Positions 34,084-42,543 of a DNA stretch of 53,956 bases are shown piece after piece. The notes below the pieces were generated by a model that worked only from the letters and a program-made list of their open reading frames with translations, searched no databases and was not told the origin of the DNA. The first letter of the stretch is position 1. Each line of letters begins with the position of its first letter. Both the position numbers and the translations under genes were made by a program. Where the stretch lies: contig JAHQVJ010000222.1 in the NCBI GenBank assembly GCA_019634415.1, positions 1 to 53,956 of the forward strand. Reading direction: 5' to 3'. Source of the stretch: Myxococcales bacterium. Lineage in GTDB: Bacteria > Myxococcota_A > UBA796 > GCA-2862545.

Positions 34084-35287
34084 CCAAGATCTGGTCGGCG
34101 AGACCAGCGCTCGCATAGCGCTGCAGCACCTCGCGCGTGGTGAGTCCCTCCAGGAGTCCGAGCACCCAGGGCTGCAGGCGCGCCAATGAGTTGGGCCGCT
34201 CCGGATCGACGGACAGATCCGTGGCGAGCTTGTTCACGAGACGCTCCCGCTGAGCCATGGTCATCCCGAGCAGCCGGCGGCGCTCGGTGACGAACCAGAG
34301 GCGCTCGAGGAAGTCGCCCGTGGTCTCGTCGCGCCGGAAGCGGTCGAAGGAGGATCGATCGAAGCGGTAGACCCGATCGCCCTGTGCGTGCTCCACCGGT
34401 CGATCGAAGTGGCCGGAGGGAAAGTGCTGGTTGCGGTACTGAGCGGGATCGAAGCCCTGATCCGATCCCGTCAGCCACGCCAGGTTCTCTTGGCGTAGCC
34501 GGAACCCGTGGGCCAGATCGTTGATGTTGCGCTTGGCCTCGACCAGGGCGAGCACGTCGACGGGAGCGCTCGGATCGCGCTGGACCACCAACAGGTGGTC
34601 GAACTCGCCCCGAGCACAGCCCAGCGTGGCTCCCGTCAGGCAGATGGGCGGCGGGCCCTCCGTCGTGAGCTCGGGGATCGCCACCTGCTCGAGGATCTCC
34701 ACCGAGATCTCCTCGAAGCGCTTCCCTCGACTGGAGCCCGAGCGCCCTCGGGCCAGGTTCAGCGCCTGGATCTGCTCCTGGATGGCCACCAGGCCCACAT
34801 CCTCCTCGAAGCGCTCGAGCGAGTCCTTGGCCCGATCGAGCTGCCCTCGCTCCGGGCAGTCCGACAGCTTGGCGTCTCGCGCCATCGTGAGGGACTCCAG
34901 CCGTCGCTCGAAGGACGCCAGCTTGGTCGGATCCGCCCGGCTCTCCTCCACCGCCTTGCGCAGCCCCTCCACACCCTTCAGGGCGCTGGAGATGTCGCGC
35001 TCCAGCTTCGACAGCTCCGGCCCGCAGCCGCACGAGGAGTAGGCAGCACGGGCCTGGGCGATGCGCTTCTGGCGGTAGCGCAGCTTCCTCCGGTTGCTGC
35101 TGCGCAGGTCCCGCACGGCGCTGCGCTTGCGGAACACCTCGTCACGGCTCGCATCTTCGAGCACCTTGCCGATCCAGGTGGCGAAGGCCTCGCGATCCAT
35201 CGAGGTCAGATCGGGGGCCGTGTCGATCAGCTCCCGCAGGATGGCTTGCCCGCGATGGACCTCGACCCCGTCCACGACGGCGCTCAC
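34067..35287 (-). CDS. Coiled-coil protein with PD-(D/E)XK-like nuclease domain
   Basis: A 406-residue soluble protein. Residues 1-185 are charged and helical, with a probable coiled coil and an odd CGCGPELSKLERD knot at 86-98. From about 188 the pattern is that of restriction-type nucleases: GKRFEEISVEIL, Asp230 in GEFDHLLVV, and Glu250-x-Lys252 in LALVEAKRN, followed by a Gln in RLRQENLAWL. The C-terminal part has no known motif. The start is GTG 35287, which overlaps the pentapeptide gene's TGA (GTGA). Nuclease assignment is from motif order only. Confidence 0.65.
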   Translation of the reverse strand: MSAVVDGVEVHRGQAILRELIDTAPDLTSMDREAFATWIGKVLEDASRDEVFRKRSAVRDLRSSNRRKLRYRQKRIAQARAAYSSCGCGPELSKLERDISSALKGVEGLRKAVEESRADPTKLASFERRLESLTMARDAKLSDCPERGQLDRAKDSLERFEEDVGLVAIQEQIQALNLARGRSGSSRGKRFEEISVEILEQVAIPELTTEGPPPICLTGATLGCARGEFDHLLVVQRDPSAPVDVLALVEAKRNINDLAHGFRLRQENLAWLTGSDQGFDPAQYRNQHFPSGHFDRPVEHAQGDRVYRFDRSSFDRFRRDETTGDFLERLWFVTERRRLLGMTMAQRERLVNKLATDLSVDPERPNSLARLQPWVLGLLEGLTTREVLQRYASAGLADQILVRERA

Positions 35288-36657
35288 TCGGGGGGCTCGG
35301 GGAAGATGTCGGCGAAGAAGCCCGCCAAGAAACCGAGCATCAGGTAGCTCGACGCCATCTGCAGCAACATGACGACCCGCCCAAAGGTGTCCGTGCCCCG
35401 ATCGAGCACGAAGTCCAGGCTCACGAACACGCCGAAGCTGTTGGCGAGGTGGTCGAGGAACGAAGGATCGGACTTGCCGAAGTCGAAGGAGTGGGGGCTG
35501 ACCGCCATCAGACCCGCGAAGGCGAGCACCAGCACCACCCCCCACACGAGCGGCATGTAGGTGGCCTTGCCGCGCCCGAGCAGCAGCAGCCAGAGCAGGC
35601 TGCGCACCGGGTGGGCCTGGCGGAAGTGGCGGATGGTCAGGTCGTGGGCGCAGCGCGACACGCGCTGGCGCATGGGCCAGTTCGAGCCGAAGTCGATCCC
35701 CACCGTGCGGCTGTTGGTGAACATGGTCTTGCCGTTCACCGTGGCGTCCGCCACGTCGGCGGAGGTGAGGTTCGCGCCGCTGAAGTTGGCCCCCGACAGG
35801 TCCGTGTCGCGCAGGCTCGCTCGGCTGAGGTTCGTCGAGACCAGCGTGGCGTCCGTCAGATCGGCCCCGAGCAGGTTGGCCATGGACAGATCGGCGCGGG
35901 CCAGATCCGCCCCCGTGAGGTTCGCGTGCACCATGTGCACGCCCGACAGCTTGGCCGACGCCAGCGAGCTCTTCGACAGATCGATGCGCGCCAGATCCGC
36001 TCCCTCGAAGTCGGCCTCGGTGAAGTCGATGGCGGTGAGCTTGGCCCCCTGCAGCGACACACCCGCGAGGCTGGCGTAGTTGAAGGCGGTGCCGAAGATG
36101 GAGGCATCGGACAGATCGGCGTCCTTGAGGCGCGCTCGCTGCATCTTGCAGCGCGACAGGGTGATGCCTCCCATCTTCGCGCCGTAGAACAGTGCGCCGT
36201 ACATCTTGCACCGGCTGAAGCTGGCGCCCGACAGCTCGGCGTCGTTGAAGGACACCCCGCGCATGCGGCAGTTCTCGAGCTCGGCCCCCCCCAGGCGCGC
36301 GCCGTCGAACTGTGCGCCCTGCACGTCGAAGCCCTCCACCTTCAGCTCGCGGAGCACGGCCTCGTGGAACAGGGAGCGCCGCGCGCTGGCCCCGTCGAGG
36401 AACGTCTTCGACAGGAACGTCTTGCTGAGGTCGCAGTCGTTCAGCGTCGCCCCCTCCAGGTGGGTCTCGTACAGCTTGGTGCGGCGCAGATCCGAGCCCG
36501 ACAGATCGGCGCCCCGTAGATCCAGCCGAGCCAGATCCGCCAGAGACAGGTCGAACCCCTTGAAGTCTCGCTCCCCTGCCGCGTAGCGGGACGCGATCTC
36601 GTCTCGGGTGAGCTTGGGACGTCCCTCGGCACTGTCCAGTTCAGAGTCCACGCTCAC
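35284..36657 (-). CDS. Pentapeptide-repeat protein with channel-like membrane domain
   Basis: A 457-residue protein. Residues about 35-325 are pentapeptide repeats of the A(D/N)LxG type (ARLDLRGADLSGSDLRRT, ANLTGADLARADLSMANL), forming a right-handed quadrilateral helix. After a basic segment there are two membrane spans: YMPLVWGVVLVLAFAGL and VVMLLQMASSYLMLGFLAG. Between them is a re-entrant-like loop (NSFGVFVSLDFVLDRGTD) where two-span channels carry a filter; no TVGYG motif is present. The start could be GTG 36657 (GGAGG, four bases) or GTG 36651. It is upstream of, and overlaps, the nuclease-like gene. Confidence 0.85.
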   Translation of the reverse strand: MSVDSELDSAEGRPKLTRDEIASRYAAGERDFKGFDLSLADLARLDLRGADLSGSDLRRTKLYETHLEGATLNDCDLSKTFLSKTFLDGASARRSLFHEAVLRELKVEGFDVQGAQFDGARLGGAELENCRMRGVSFNDAELSGASFSRCKMYGALFYGAKMGGITLSRCKMQRARLKDADLSDASIFGTAFNYASLAGVSLQGAKLTAIDFTEADFEGADLARIDLSKSSLASAKLSGVHMVHANLTGADLARADLSMANLLGADLTDATLVSTNLSRASLRDTDLSGANFSGANLTSADVADATVNGKTMFTNSRTVGIDFGSNWPMRQRVSRCAHDLTIRHFRQAHPVRSLLWLLLLGRGKATYMPLVWGVVLVLAFAGLMAVSPHSFDFGKSDPSFLDHLANSFGVFVSLDFVLDRGTDTFGRVVMLLQMASSYLMLGFLAGFFADIFPEPPE

Positions 36658-36712
36658 GGCACCTCCGCATGCGAGCGGAGCCCGATAGCACTCTGCGGTT
36701 ACCTTGGCTGCA

Positions 36713-37108
36713 ATGGCCGAGCTCTCCGAACACCAACTCGATGCCATCGCCACGGACACCGGAGTTCGCGCTGCCCGCCTCACGAGCTGGGTGATCGGCG
36801 CCACCTGGTCGGCAGCAGGCATGCTGGGGGCCCCCACCATCGGTGTGTGGATCACCGCCAACCCCGGGGCCAGCCAAGACACCACGGCGGTGATCTCGGC
36901 CGTCGTGTCCCTCGGAGTGCTGGCGGTGGGACTGGGCCTCGGGCTGACCCACTTCGTGGCGGCGTGGGGACTGATCGACGGCAAGCGCTGGGCCTATCTG
37001 CTGTCGCTGGGGCTGGGCGCGATGGCTGCGCTGGGCTGCGTGCCCGTGGGGGCGGTGCTGCTGGTGGCCCTGCTGAACCCCACCACGCGGCGTCACTTCC
37101 TGGACTGA
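36713..37108 (+). CDS. Small multi-pass membrane protein of unknown function
   Basis: A 131-residue protein with a short acidic cytosolic start and about three hydrophobic spans (VIGATWSAAGMLGAPTIGVW, VVSLGVLAVGLGLGLTHF, MAALGCVPVGAVLLVALL). The tail NPTTRRHFLD is common in small membrane proteins that carry a PQ-like C-terminus. No clear ribosome binding site precedes ATG 36713. It is divergent from the pentapeptide gene by 55 bp and may be independent of it. Confidence 0.7.
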   Translation: MAELSEHQLDAIATDTGVRAARLTSWVIGATWSAAGMLGAPTIGVWITANPGASQDTTAVISAVVSLGVLAVGLGLGLTHFVAAWGLIDGKRWAYLLSLGLGAMAALGCVPVGAVLLVALLNPTTRRHFLD

Positions 37109-37166
37109 TCTGCCGATTTCCCGATCGCGACGGTGGCAATGATCCGATGGATCTTGGCAGGGCTTA

Positions 37167-37183
37167 TTGAAAGCGGATATCAA
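37167..37183. promoter_or_regulatory. Fur-like palindrome upstream of bfd
   Basis: TTGAAAGCGGATATCAA forms a near-perfect inverted repeat (TTGAAA, five bases, TATCAA) 25 bases before the bfd start. Read as 7-1-7 halves it resembles a Fur box. A second site of the same form precedes bfr, so regulation by an iron-responsive repressor is likely. The binding protein is not in the window. Confidence 0.55.
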
Positions 37184-37208
37184 TTTCATGTAGACGGAGC
37201 GAGTGGCG

Positions 37209-37418
37209 ATGATCGTGTGTCTGTGCGAAGGACTGAACGACCGACGCATCGCCCGTGCCATCGAGGAGGGCTGTCGCACCGTCCAGGACCTGGCCCGGAG
37301 CACCGGCGCCGGCTCCCAGTGCGGCGCCTGCGGCTGCGAGCTGAAGCGCATGCTGGCGGAGCACCGCGCCCGCGCCCGCGCGCAGCGAGAGGCCGAGCTT
37401 CCCCTAGCCGCCAAGTAG
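37209..37418 (+). CDS. bfd: Bacterioferritin-associated ferredoxin (Bfd)
   Basis: A 69-residue [2Fe-2S] protein of the BFD type. The cluster ligands are Cys4 and Cys6 (VCLCEG) and Cys38 and Cys41 (GSQCGACGCELK). It reduces the iron core of bacterioferritin to release Fe(II). ATG 37209 is preferred to GTG 37203 because GGAG lies nine bases upstream. An Arg/Ala/Glu-rich helical tail follows the usual domain. It lies 169 bp before bfr, with its own palindrome upstream of each gene. Confidence 0.93.
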   Translation: MIVCLCEGLNDRRIARAIEEGCRTVQDLARSTGAGSQCGACGCELKRMLAEHRARARAQREAELPLAAK

Positions 37419-37477
37419 GCCACGGATCGGGGCCGAGGTGCCGGGCTCCCACCCCGCCAATCGCCTGGCCGCAGCTA

Positions 37478-37494
37478 TTGAAAATAGGTTTCAA
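37478..37494. promoter_or_regulatory. Fur-like palindrome upstream of bfr
   Basis: TTGAAAATAGGTTTCAA is an inverted repeat (TTGAAA, five bases, TTTCAA) 93 bases before the bfr start. It has the same spacing and left half as the bfd site at 37167-37183. The pair in front of two iron-store genes points to a shared regulator. Confidence 0.55.
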
Positions 37495-37587
37495 GCTGCT
37501 GTTTGGCCATCACTTCGTTAATCGAGGGCCACTGAACCCGTGGGCCTCGCGACCGGCTCGTCGACGCCCACCAACCGGGAGGGGCCC

Positions 37588-38067
37588 ATGGCCGTGAAGG
37601 CGGGCAAGGACATCATCGACGCGTTGAACGAGGTGCTCACCGCCGAGCTCACCGCGATCAACCAGTACTTCCTCCACGCGAAGATGCTCCAGAACTGGGG
37701 CTACGGGCGCTTGTTCGAGAAGCTGCACCACGAGTCCATCGACGAGATGAAGCACGCCGATCAGGTGATCGACCGCATCCTCTACCTGGATGGGGTGCCC
37801 AACGTGCAGCGGCTGGGGAAGGTCCGCATCGGGGAGAATCCCGAGGAGATCTTCAAGTGCGACATGCTCTTGGAGGAGGAGGCCATCCCGCGGCTCAACA
37901 CGGCCATCGCGCTGTGCCGCGACCAAGGCGACAACGGCACGCGCCACCTCCTCGAGCAGATCCTGGTGGACGAGGAGGAGCACCTGGACTGGATCGAGAC
38001 CCAGCTGCACCTGATCGGCGAGCTGGGCCTGAAGGGCTACCTGGCCGAGCAGATCCACGAGGGGTGA
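37588..38067 (+). CDS. bfr: Bacterioferritin (haem-containing ferritin)
   Basis: A 159-residue iron-storage subunit that forms 24-mers. By alignment with the E. coli protein (two-residue offset), the ferroxidase ligands are Glu20, Glu53, His56, Glu96, Glu129 and His132, and the haem ligand Met54 is present in ESIDEMKHAD. All are intact, so it should oxidise Fe(II), store iron and bind haem. ATG 37588 has GGGAGGGG upstream. It is paired with bfd, whose product should unload the iron. Confidence 0.97.
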   Translation: MAVKAGKDIIDALNEVLTAELTAINQYFLHAKMLQNWGYGRLFEKLHHESIDEMKHADQVIDRILYLDGVPNVQRLGKVRIGENPEEIFKCDMLLEEEAIPRLNTAIALCRDQGDNGTRHLLEQILVDEEEHLDWIETQLHLIGELGLKGYLAEQIHEG

Positions 38068-38221
38068 TGCCGCGCAGAACTCGGACGACGGCTCCGATTT
38101 CCGACGGACGAGTTCGCCTCCGCACCGGTCGCACACACCCATGAGCGGCTGGTCATCGAGGAAGCCCCGCAGCCTTCGATGCAGATCCGGTATCCTGCTC
38201 GAACACGAATAGGGGGCAGCC

Positions 38222-39496
38222 ATGCTGCGGTGGCAGGTCGCTGTGATGTGCGCGGTGGGGGGATGCACCGGCGCCGAGTCCGGCAACCAGGTGGAGCAAC
38301 CCAAACCCACGGTGCGGATCGGCGGCGCAGCCTCCATGATGACGGGTCTGATCCCGGCCCTCACCGAGACCCATGCATCGACCCGCGGCACGCTGCAGTT
38401 CGAGTTCCGGGACCCGGACGGCTCGGAGGGCCTGGAGGCCCTGCTCGACGGAGAGGTGGAGCTGGCCGCGACCACGCGGCTGCCGGGACCTTCGGAGGCC
38501 GAGCAGGCGCAGGCCCGCGGCTGGAGCTTCGACGACGAGGGCGTGCGCCACATCGTGGGCGTGGACGTGACGGCGGTGGCGGTGCACCCCGACAACCCGG
38601 TGGAGGCGCTGACCTACGACCAGGTGATCGGCTTGTTCTGCACCCACTCCATCGACGACTGGTCGTTCCTCGGGCAGGACGAGCGACCGGTGCGCCCCCT
38701 CACGCTGGCCCCGACGGCCGGAGATCGGGCCCTGTTCGAGGACTTCTTCTGTGGGCCTCGCGGCATCCACGCGAGCGTGAAGGTGGCGACGCCCGACGAG
38801 ATCGCCGAGGCCCTGGCCTCGGATCCCACGGTGGTCACCTACGTGTCGCTGTCGCGCGGGCAGGGCAAGATCGTGCCGCTGCAGCCGGATCCGTCCGGTC
38901 CGCCAGTGGAAGCGAGCCAGCAGAACATCATCCGCGGCGCCTACCCGCTCTACCGCGACGTGTACCTGTTCTCGGCGGGCACGGCTGGCGGCTATGCCCG
39001 CAGCTTCCTGGACTGGATCGCGAGCCCCGCGGGGCAGCAGGTGGTGGACGAGCAGCGCTTCGTGCCGCTGTTCCTGCGGCCGGAGCGCCTCGACGAGCCG
39101 CGGCCCTTGCGCGAGACCATCCACTTCGAGCCGGGCAGCTCCGAGCCCAACCAGCGCAGCATGGCGCGGCTGGATCTGCTGGTGCAGGAGATCCGTGAGC
39201 GCAAGCTCGAGCACGTGGTGCTGGAGGGCTACACCGACGGCCGGGAGGACAACCCCTACCCGCTGTCGGAGGAGCGTGCGAACGCCGTGCGCGTGCTGCT
39301 CGCCGAGCAGTTCCCCGAGGTGTTCTTCGAGATCATCCCACGGGGAGCCAAGAATCCCCTGGCGCCCAACGACACGCCCTACGGACGGTTGCGCAATCGA
39401 CGGGTGCAGATCTACCTGGCGAGCGAGGAGAAGGACCGCGAGGACGTGGTGGTGAAGTCCACGCCTGGCAGCAACAAGGACGCCGGGGGCGAGTGA
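38222..39496 (+). CDS. Lipoprotein fusing a PstS-like binding domain to an OmpA domain
   Basis: A 424-residue lipoprotein with lipobox VGGC (Cys about 15). Residues about 28-285 are a periplasmic binding fold of the phosphate/tungstate group: VRIGGAASMMTGLIPAL, VELAATTRLPGPSE, VDVTAVAVHPDNPVEALTYD and AGTAGGYARSFLDWIASPAG. Residues about 297-400 are an OmpA-type peptidoglycan-binding domain (ETIHFEPGSSEPNQRSM, EGYTDG, LRNRRVQIYLAS). The fusion would hold a ligand sensor on the cell wall. The start has GGGGGC upstream. It overlaps the ATPase gene by GTGA. Confidence 0.85.
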   Translation: MLRWQVAVMCAVGGCTGAESGNQVEQPKPTVRIGGAASMMTGLIPALTETHASTRGTLQFEFRDPDGSEGLEALLDGEVELAATTRLPGPSEAEQAQARGWSFDDEGVRHIVGVDVTAVAVHPDNPVEALTYDQVIGLFCTHSIDDWSFLGQDERPVRPLTLAPTAGDRALFEDFFCGPRGIHASVKVATPDEIAEALASDPTVVTYVSLSRGQGKIVPLQPDPSGPPVEASQQNIIRGAYPLYRDVYLFSAGTAGGYARSFLDWIASPAGQQVVDEQRFVPLFLRPERLDEPRPLRETIHFEPGSSEPNQRSMARLDLLVQEIRERKLEHVVLEGYTDGREDNPYPLSEERANAVRVLLAEQFPEVFFEIIPRGAKNPLAPNDTPYGRLRNRRVQIYLASEEKDREDVVVKSTPGSNKDAGGE

Positions 39497-41145
39497 TCGA
39501 CACGGAGCGTCTGCAGCGTCTCCTCGACCGCATCGATGGCCGTAGCTACCCCGCCTACCGCGACCTGAAGGGCCGATGGCGCCTGGGCGAGGTGACGGTG
39601 GTGGTGGAGCACGTGCAGGGCGATCCCTTCGCCGCTCCCTCCCGCCTGTCGGTGGAGGTCGACGTCGGGCTGGGCGAGCATGCCGAGGATCCGGATGCCG
39701 CGGAGGCCACGGAGGACTTCCTGCTGCGCCGGTTCGCAGCGGGTCTGCGGAGCAGCCGCCGAGGCAGCGGCAAGTCGGGGCAGCTGCGCTGCTACCGACC
39801 GGGGCCCGAGATCTGCGAGCGCAGTGCGGTGCGCCTGCACGTGGACGGACGGGTGCAGGTGCGCTTCGCAGCGGGCCTGCCGGCGCGAGGTCGACGGGTG
39901 CTGGGCCGCGAGGCACGGGGCCTGCTGATGGACGACGTGGTGCACGCAGCCCTGGGCCTGCGCCTCGACGCTGCAGCGCAGCAGGCGCTCGCGGCTCACA
40001 TCGCCTCGGTGCAGCGGCAGCGGGCGCTGCGGCGGCAGCTGGCGGACCATGGGCTGGTGGCCTTCGTGGAGAACGGCAGTCGGCTGCCGCGCAGCAGCGG
40101 GATCACCCAGGCGCCCCTGGACGACGCCGTGCCGTTCACGAGCCCGGAGTCGCTGGCGGTCACGCTGCCGGTGCCGGGCGGCGAGGCGGTGGGGCTGGGG
40201 ATCCGACAGGGCGTCACGCTCATCGTGGGGGGCGGCTTCCACGGCAAGTCCACGGTGCTGCAGGCGCTGGCGCGGGGCCACCTGGACCACGTGCCCGGGG
40301 ACGGGCGCGAGGGCGTGGTGAGCCTGCCCGACACGGTGAAGATCCGGGCGGAGGACGGCCGCAGCGTGGCCTCGGTGGACATCTCGGCGTTCCTGCGCGA
40401 TCTGCCGGGGGGCCGGAGCACCGCGCCCTTCCACACCGACGACGCGTCGGGCTCCACCAGCCAGGCCGCGGCACTGGTGGAGGCGATGGAGGCAGGGGCG
40501 CGCCTGCTGCTCCTCGACGAGGACACCTCGGCGACGAACCTGCTGGTGCGCGATGCGCGCATGCGGGCGCTGATCCCCCGGGAGCGCGAGCCCATCACCC
40601 CCTTGGTGGAGCGGGTGCGCCAGCTGGCAGAGGCGGGCACGTCCACGCTGATGGTGGTGGGGGGCGTGGGCGACTGGCTGGCGGTGGCCGACACCGTGAT
40701 CGCGATGACGGACTTCGTGCCCAGCGACGTGACGGCTGCGGCCCACGAGGTGGCGGGCGAGGCGGCGCAGCCCCCGGACGCGCTGCCGACGCCCCTACCG
40801 CGCGTGGTCCGTACGCTGGGGCGCGAGGCGGGCAAGATCCGCGCGCGCGACACGCGCTCGGTGCGCTTCGGCGACGACGACGTGGATCTGATCGCGGTGG
40901 AGCAGGTGCTGGACGCGTCCCACGCCTGGACGCTGGGACACGCGCTGCGGTTCCTGTTCGAGGAGCTGGTGGACGGCGAGCGCGCCCTGCCGGCGGTGCT
41001 GGACGCGCTGGACGCAATCGTGGACGACGAGGGCGTGGAGGCGCTGTCGCCGTTCTCGTCGCCTTCGGGGGACCTGATCCGACCGCGGCGGCACGAGGTG
41101 GCGGCGGCGCTGAATCGGCTGCGGAGCCTGCGCATCGCTCGGTGA
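39493..41145 (+). CDS. ABC-ATPase-domain protein of the PF09818 type
   Basis: A 550-residue soluble protein starting at GTG 39493, coupled to the upstream lipoprotein gene. The order is an N-terminal domain (DRIDGRSYPAYRDLKGRW), a P-loop GGGFHGKST near 246, a signature-like segment (DDASGSTSQAAALVEAME) near 315, and a Walker B region (RLLLLDEDTSATNLL) near 335, then a C-terminal region. This layout and length match the widespread ABC_ATPase family, related to trypanosome MRB1590. There are no membrane spans, so it is not a transporter. RNA binding is known only for the eukaryotic relative. Confidence 0.92.
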   Translation: MIDTERLQRLLDRIDGRSYPAYRDLKGRWRLGEVTVVVEHVQGDPFAAPSRLSVEVDVGLGEHAEDPDAAEATEDFLLRRFAAGLRSSRRGSGKSGQLRCYRPGPEICERSAVRLHVDGRVQVRFAAGLPARGRRVLGREARGLLMDDVVHAALGLRLDAAAQQALAAHIASVQRQRALRRQLADHGLVAFVENGSRLPRSSGITQAPLDDAVPFTSPESLAVTLPVPGGEAVGLGIRQGVTLIVGGGFHGKSTVLQALARGHLDHVPGDGREGVVSLPDTVKIRAEDGRSVASVDISAFLRDLPGGRSTAPFHTDDASGSTSQAAALVEAMEAGARLLLLDEDTSATNLLVRDARMRALIPREREPITPLVERVRQLAEAGTSTLMVVGGVGDWLAVADTVIAMTDFVPSDVTAAAHEVAGEAAQPPDALPTPLPRVVRTLGREAGKIRARDTRSVRFGDDDVDLIAVEQVLDASHAWTLGHALRFLFEELVDGERALPAVLDALDAIVDDEGVEALSPFSSPSGDLIRPRRHEVAAALNRLRSLRIAR

Positions 41146-41214
41146 TCGAGTGATTCTCTTCCGTATCGACGATCGCCGCCACGTCGGCCACGATGGCTGG
41201 TACACGGAGAAGCC

Positions 41215-41487
41215 ATGAAGGCGTGGACGAGCCTGCTGACCTGTTGTGCAATGGCCTGCACACCCGCCTCCGTCTCTCCGCAGACGATGGACACGGCGTT
41301 GCCAGACGACCCGAACAACATCCCCTTCCACGCGTCGAGCCACACGTGGACGGTGGTGGAGGACTGGGAGCCCCTCCTCGTTCGCTACCTCCAGGACATC
41401 GACGAAGACGCTCGAGCAGAAGGGGGCATGCCCATCCTGTTCGCGATGGGAGACGATCACATCGACGTGGTGGAACTCGTACAGTAG
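41215..41487 (+). CDS. Small putative lipoprotein
   Basis: A 90-residue protein with GGAG before ATG 41215. A short N-terminal segment (MKAWTSLLTCCAMAC) ends in a possible lipobox AMAC (Cys15), followed by a Thr/Ser/Pro stretch and an acidic region (LVRYLQDIDEDARAEGG). No family was recognised. It lies 69 bp after the ATPase gene and could belong to its operon. A small opposite-strand frame overlaps its end. Confidence 0.6.
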   Translation: MKAWTSLLTCCAMACTPASVSPQTMDTALPDDPNNIPFHASSHTWTVVEDWEPLLVRYLQDIDEDARAEGGMPILFAMGDDHIDVVELVQ

Positions 41488-41612
41488 CGGGTTGGGCGCA
41501 ATCGCGCGGCCGGAGGATCCCGCCTGAGCAGCGTCTGGTCGATGCCAGCCGCTTCGACAATTTCGTCGATCCGAATCGGCAGCGGCCGCTTCAGAATTTC
41601 GTACAGCTCCAC
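41457..41612 (-). CDS. Possible 51-residue gene remnant with atypical codons
   Basis: GTG at 41612 opens 51 codons (VELYEILKRPLPIRIDEIVE...) to TGA at 41457. The first half uses GAA, ATT and CTG-AAG codons that are rare in neighbouring genes, which prefer GAG and ATC. It has a helical, death-fold-like pattern but no recognised family. There is only a weak binding site (GGTGG). It may be a transferred gene fragment or chance. Confidence 0.2.
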   Translation of the reverse strand: MELYEILKRPLPIRIDEIVEAAGIDQTLLRRDPPAARLRPTRYCTSSTTSM

Positions 41613-41654
41613 GCCACCCCCGACCCAGAGCCTGCCACCTCGGCTACCTCGTGT

Positions 41655-42371
41655 CTACGCCTCCGCTTCCTCCCGCGGCAAGACCCCTGCCGCCATCGCC
41701 ACCGCCAGGTGCACCGCCACCAGGTCTGCAGCCACCCCCCGCAAACGCCGCAGCGGCAAGGGCAGCGCCACCGCACGCTTCAGCTCCGCAGGCTCCACCC
41801 ACTCCCCCAGGGCCAAGGCCAGCTCCCGGGGCAGCCGCGCCGGGACCGCCACCATCCCTCCGCGCGGCGCCACACTCCACCCCAGCACGATCGACTCCGC
41901 CCGGCGCACCGCGAACGCCAGCGCCACCCAGCGCCCCAGCTCCCGGCAGCGCTGCACCCCATCCACCGCGATCACCACCGCATCTGCCTCCGCCAGCGCC
42001 AGCCGCAGCGCAGGCTCGTCGCGGGCTTGCAGCGACACCGCCACGTCCACCTCGTCGATCACGTCCTGCCAGTGCGAGCGACGCTGACGCCTGGGCACCT
42101 CCACCACCAGCACCGACCGCCGCGGAGGCGCCCACCGCACGTGCCACCACGACGCCACCCACCCCAGCACCGCGCCGCAGTACGCCCCCAGCAGCGCATC
42201 TGCCGTGTGCACGAACACCACGCCCGCCACCCCCACCGCCACGCACCCCAGGCTCACCCAGCGCCCCACCCAGCGAAGCCGACGCCGCCGATCTCGATCC
42301 GCCATCAACGCCCGCGCCACCTCACACCGTCGCCCCCGCACGAGCCGCTCCACCAGCAGGTCCCAGGCCAT
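41655..42371 (-). CDS. Two-span membrane protein with nucleotide-binding-like domain
   Basis: A 238-residue protein from ATG 42371. A basic N-terminus (VRGRRCEVARALMADRDRRR) precedes two hydrophobic spans (WVSLGCVAVGVAGVVFVHTA and ALLGAYCGAVLGWVASWWHV). The cytosolic part (SVLVVEVPRRQRR, EADAVVIAVDG) recalls the C-terminal part of MinD/CpsD-like ATPases, but no P-loop is present. The frame is open upstream to GTG 42440. Function unknown. Confidence 0.6.
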   Translation of the reverse strand: MAWDLLVERLVRGRRCEVARALMADRDRRRRLRWVGRWVSLGCVAVGVAGVVFVHTADALLGAYCGAVLGWVASWWHVRWAPPRRSVLVVEVPRRQRRSHWQDVIDEVDVAVSLQARDEPALRLALAEADAVVIAVDGVQRCRELGRWVALAFAVRRAESIVLGWSVAPRGGMVAVPARLPRELALALGEWVEPAELKRAVALPLPLRRLRGVAADLVAVHLAVAMAAGVLPREEAEA

Positions 42372-42543
42372 CGCCCACCCCCGACCCCAGCCGAGTGCAC
42401 CCGCCGTACCAGCCGAAAGCCACCCTTCCCCCGTCCGCACCGACGAACGTCGCCCCCACGCGTCCGCGAAACCCCAGTCAGAAAGACCGCCAGACGTCCG
42501 TCAGACGACCGTCGTCACCCGGATCCCGCGCGACCTCGGCGCG

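Noticed and set aside
38077..38115. Hairpin GAACTCG/CGAGTTC after bfr
   Set aside because: Seven-base stem with a 25-base loop and no T-run; not convincing as a terminator.
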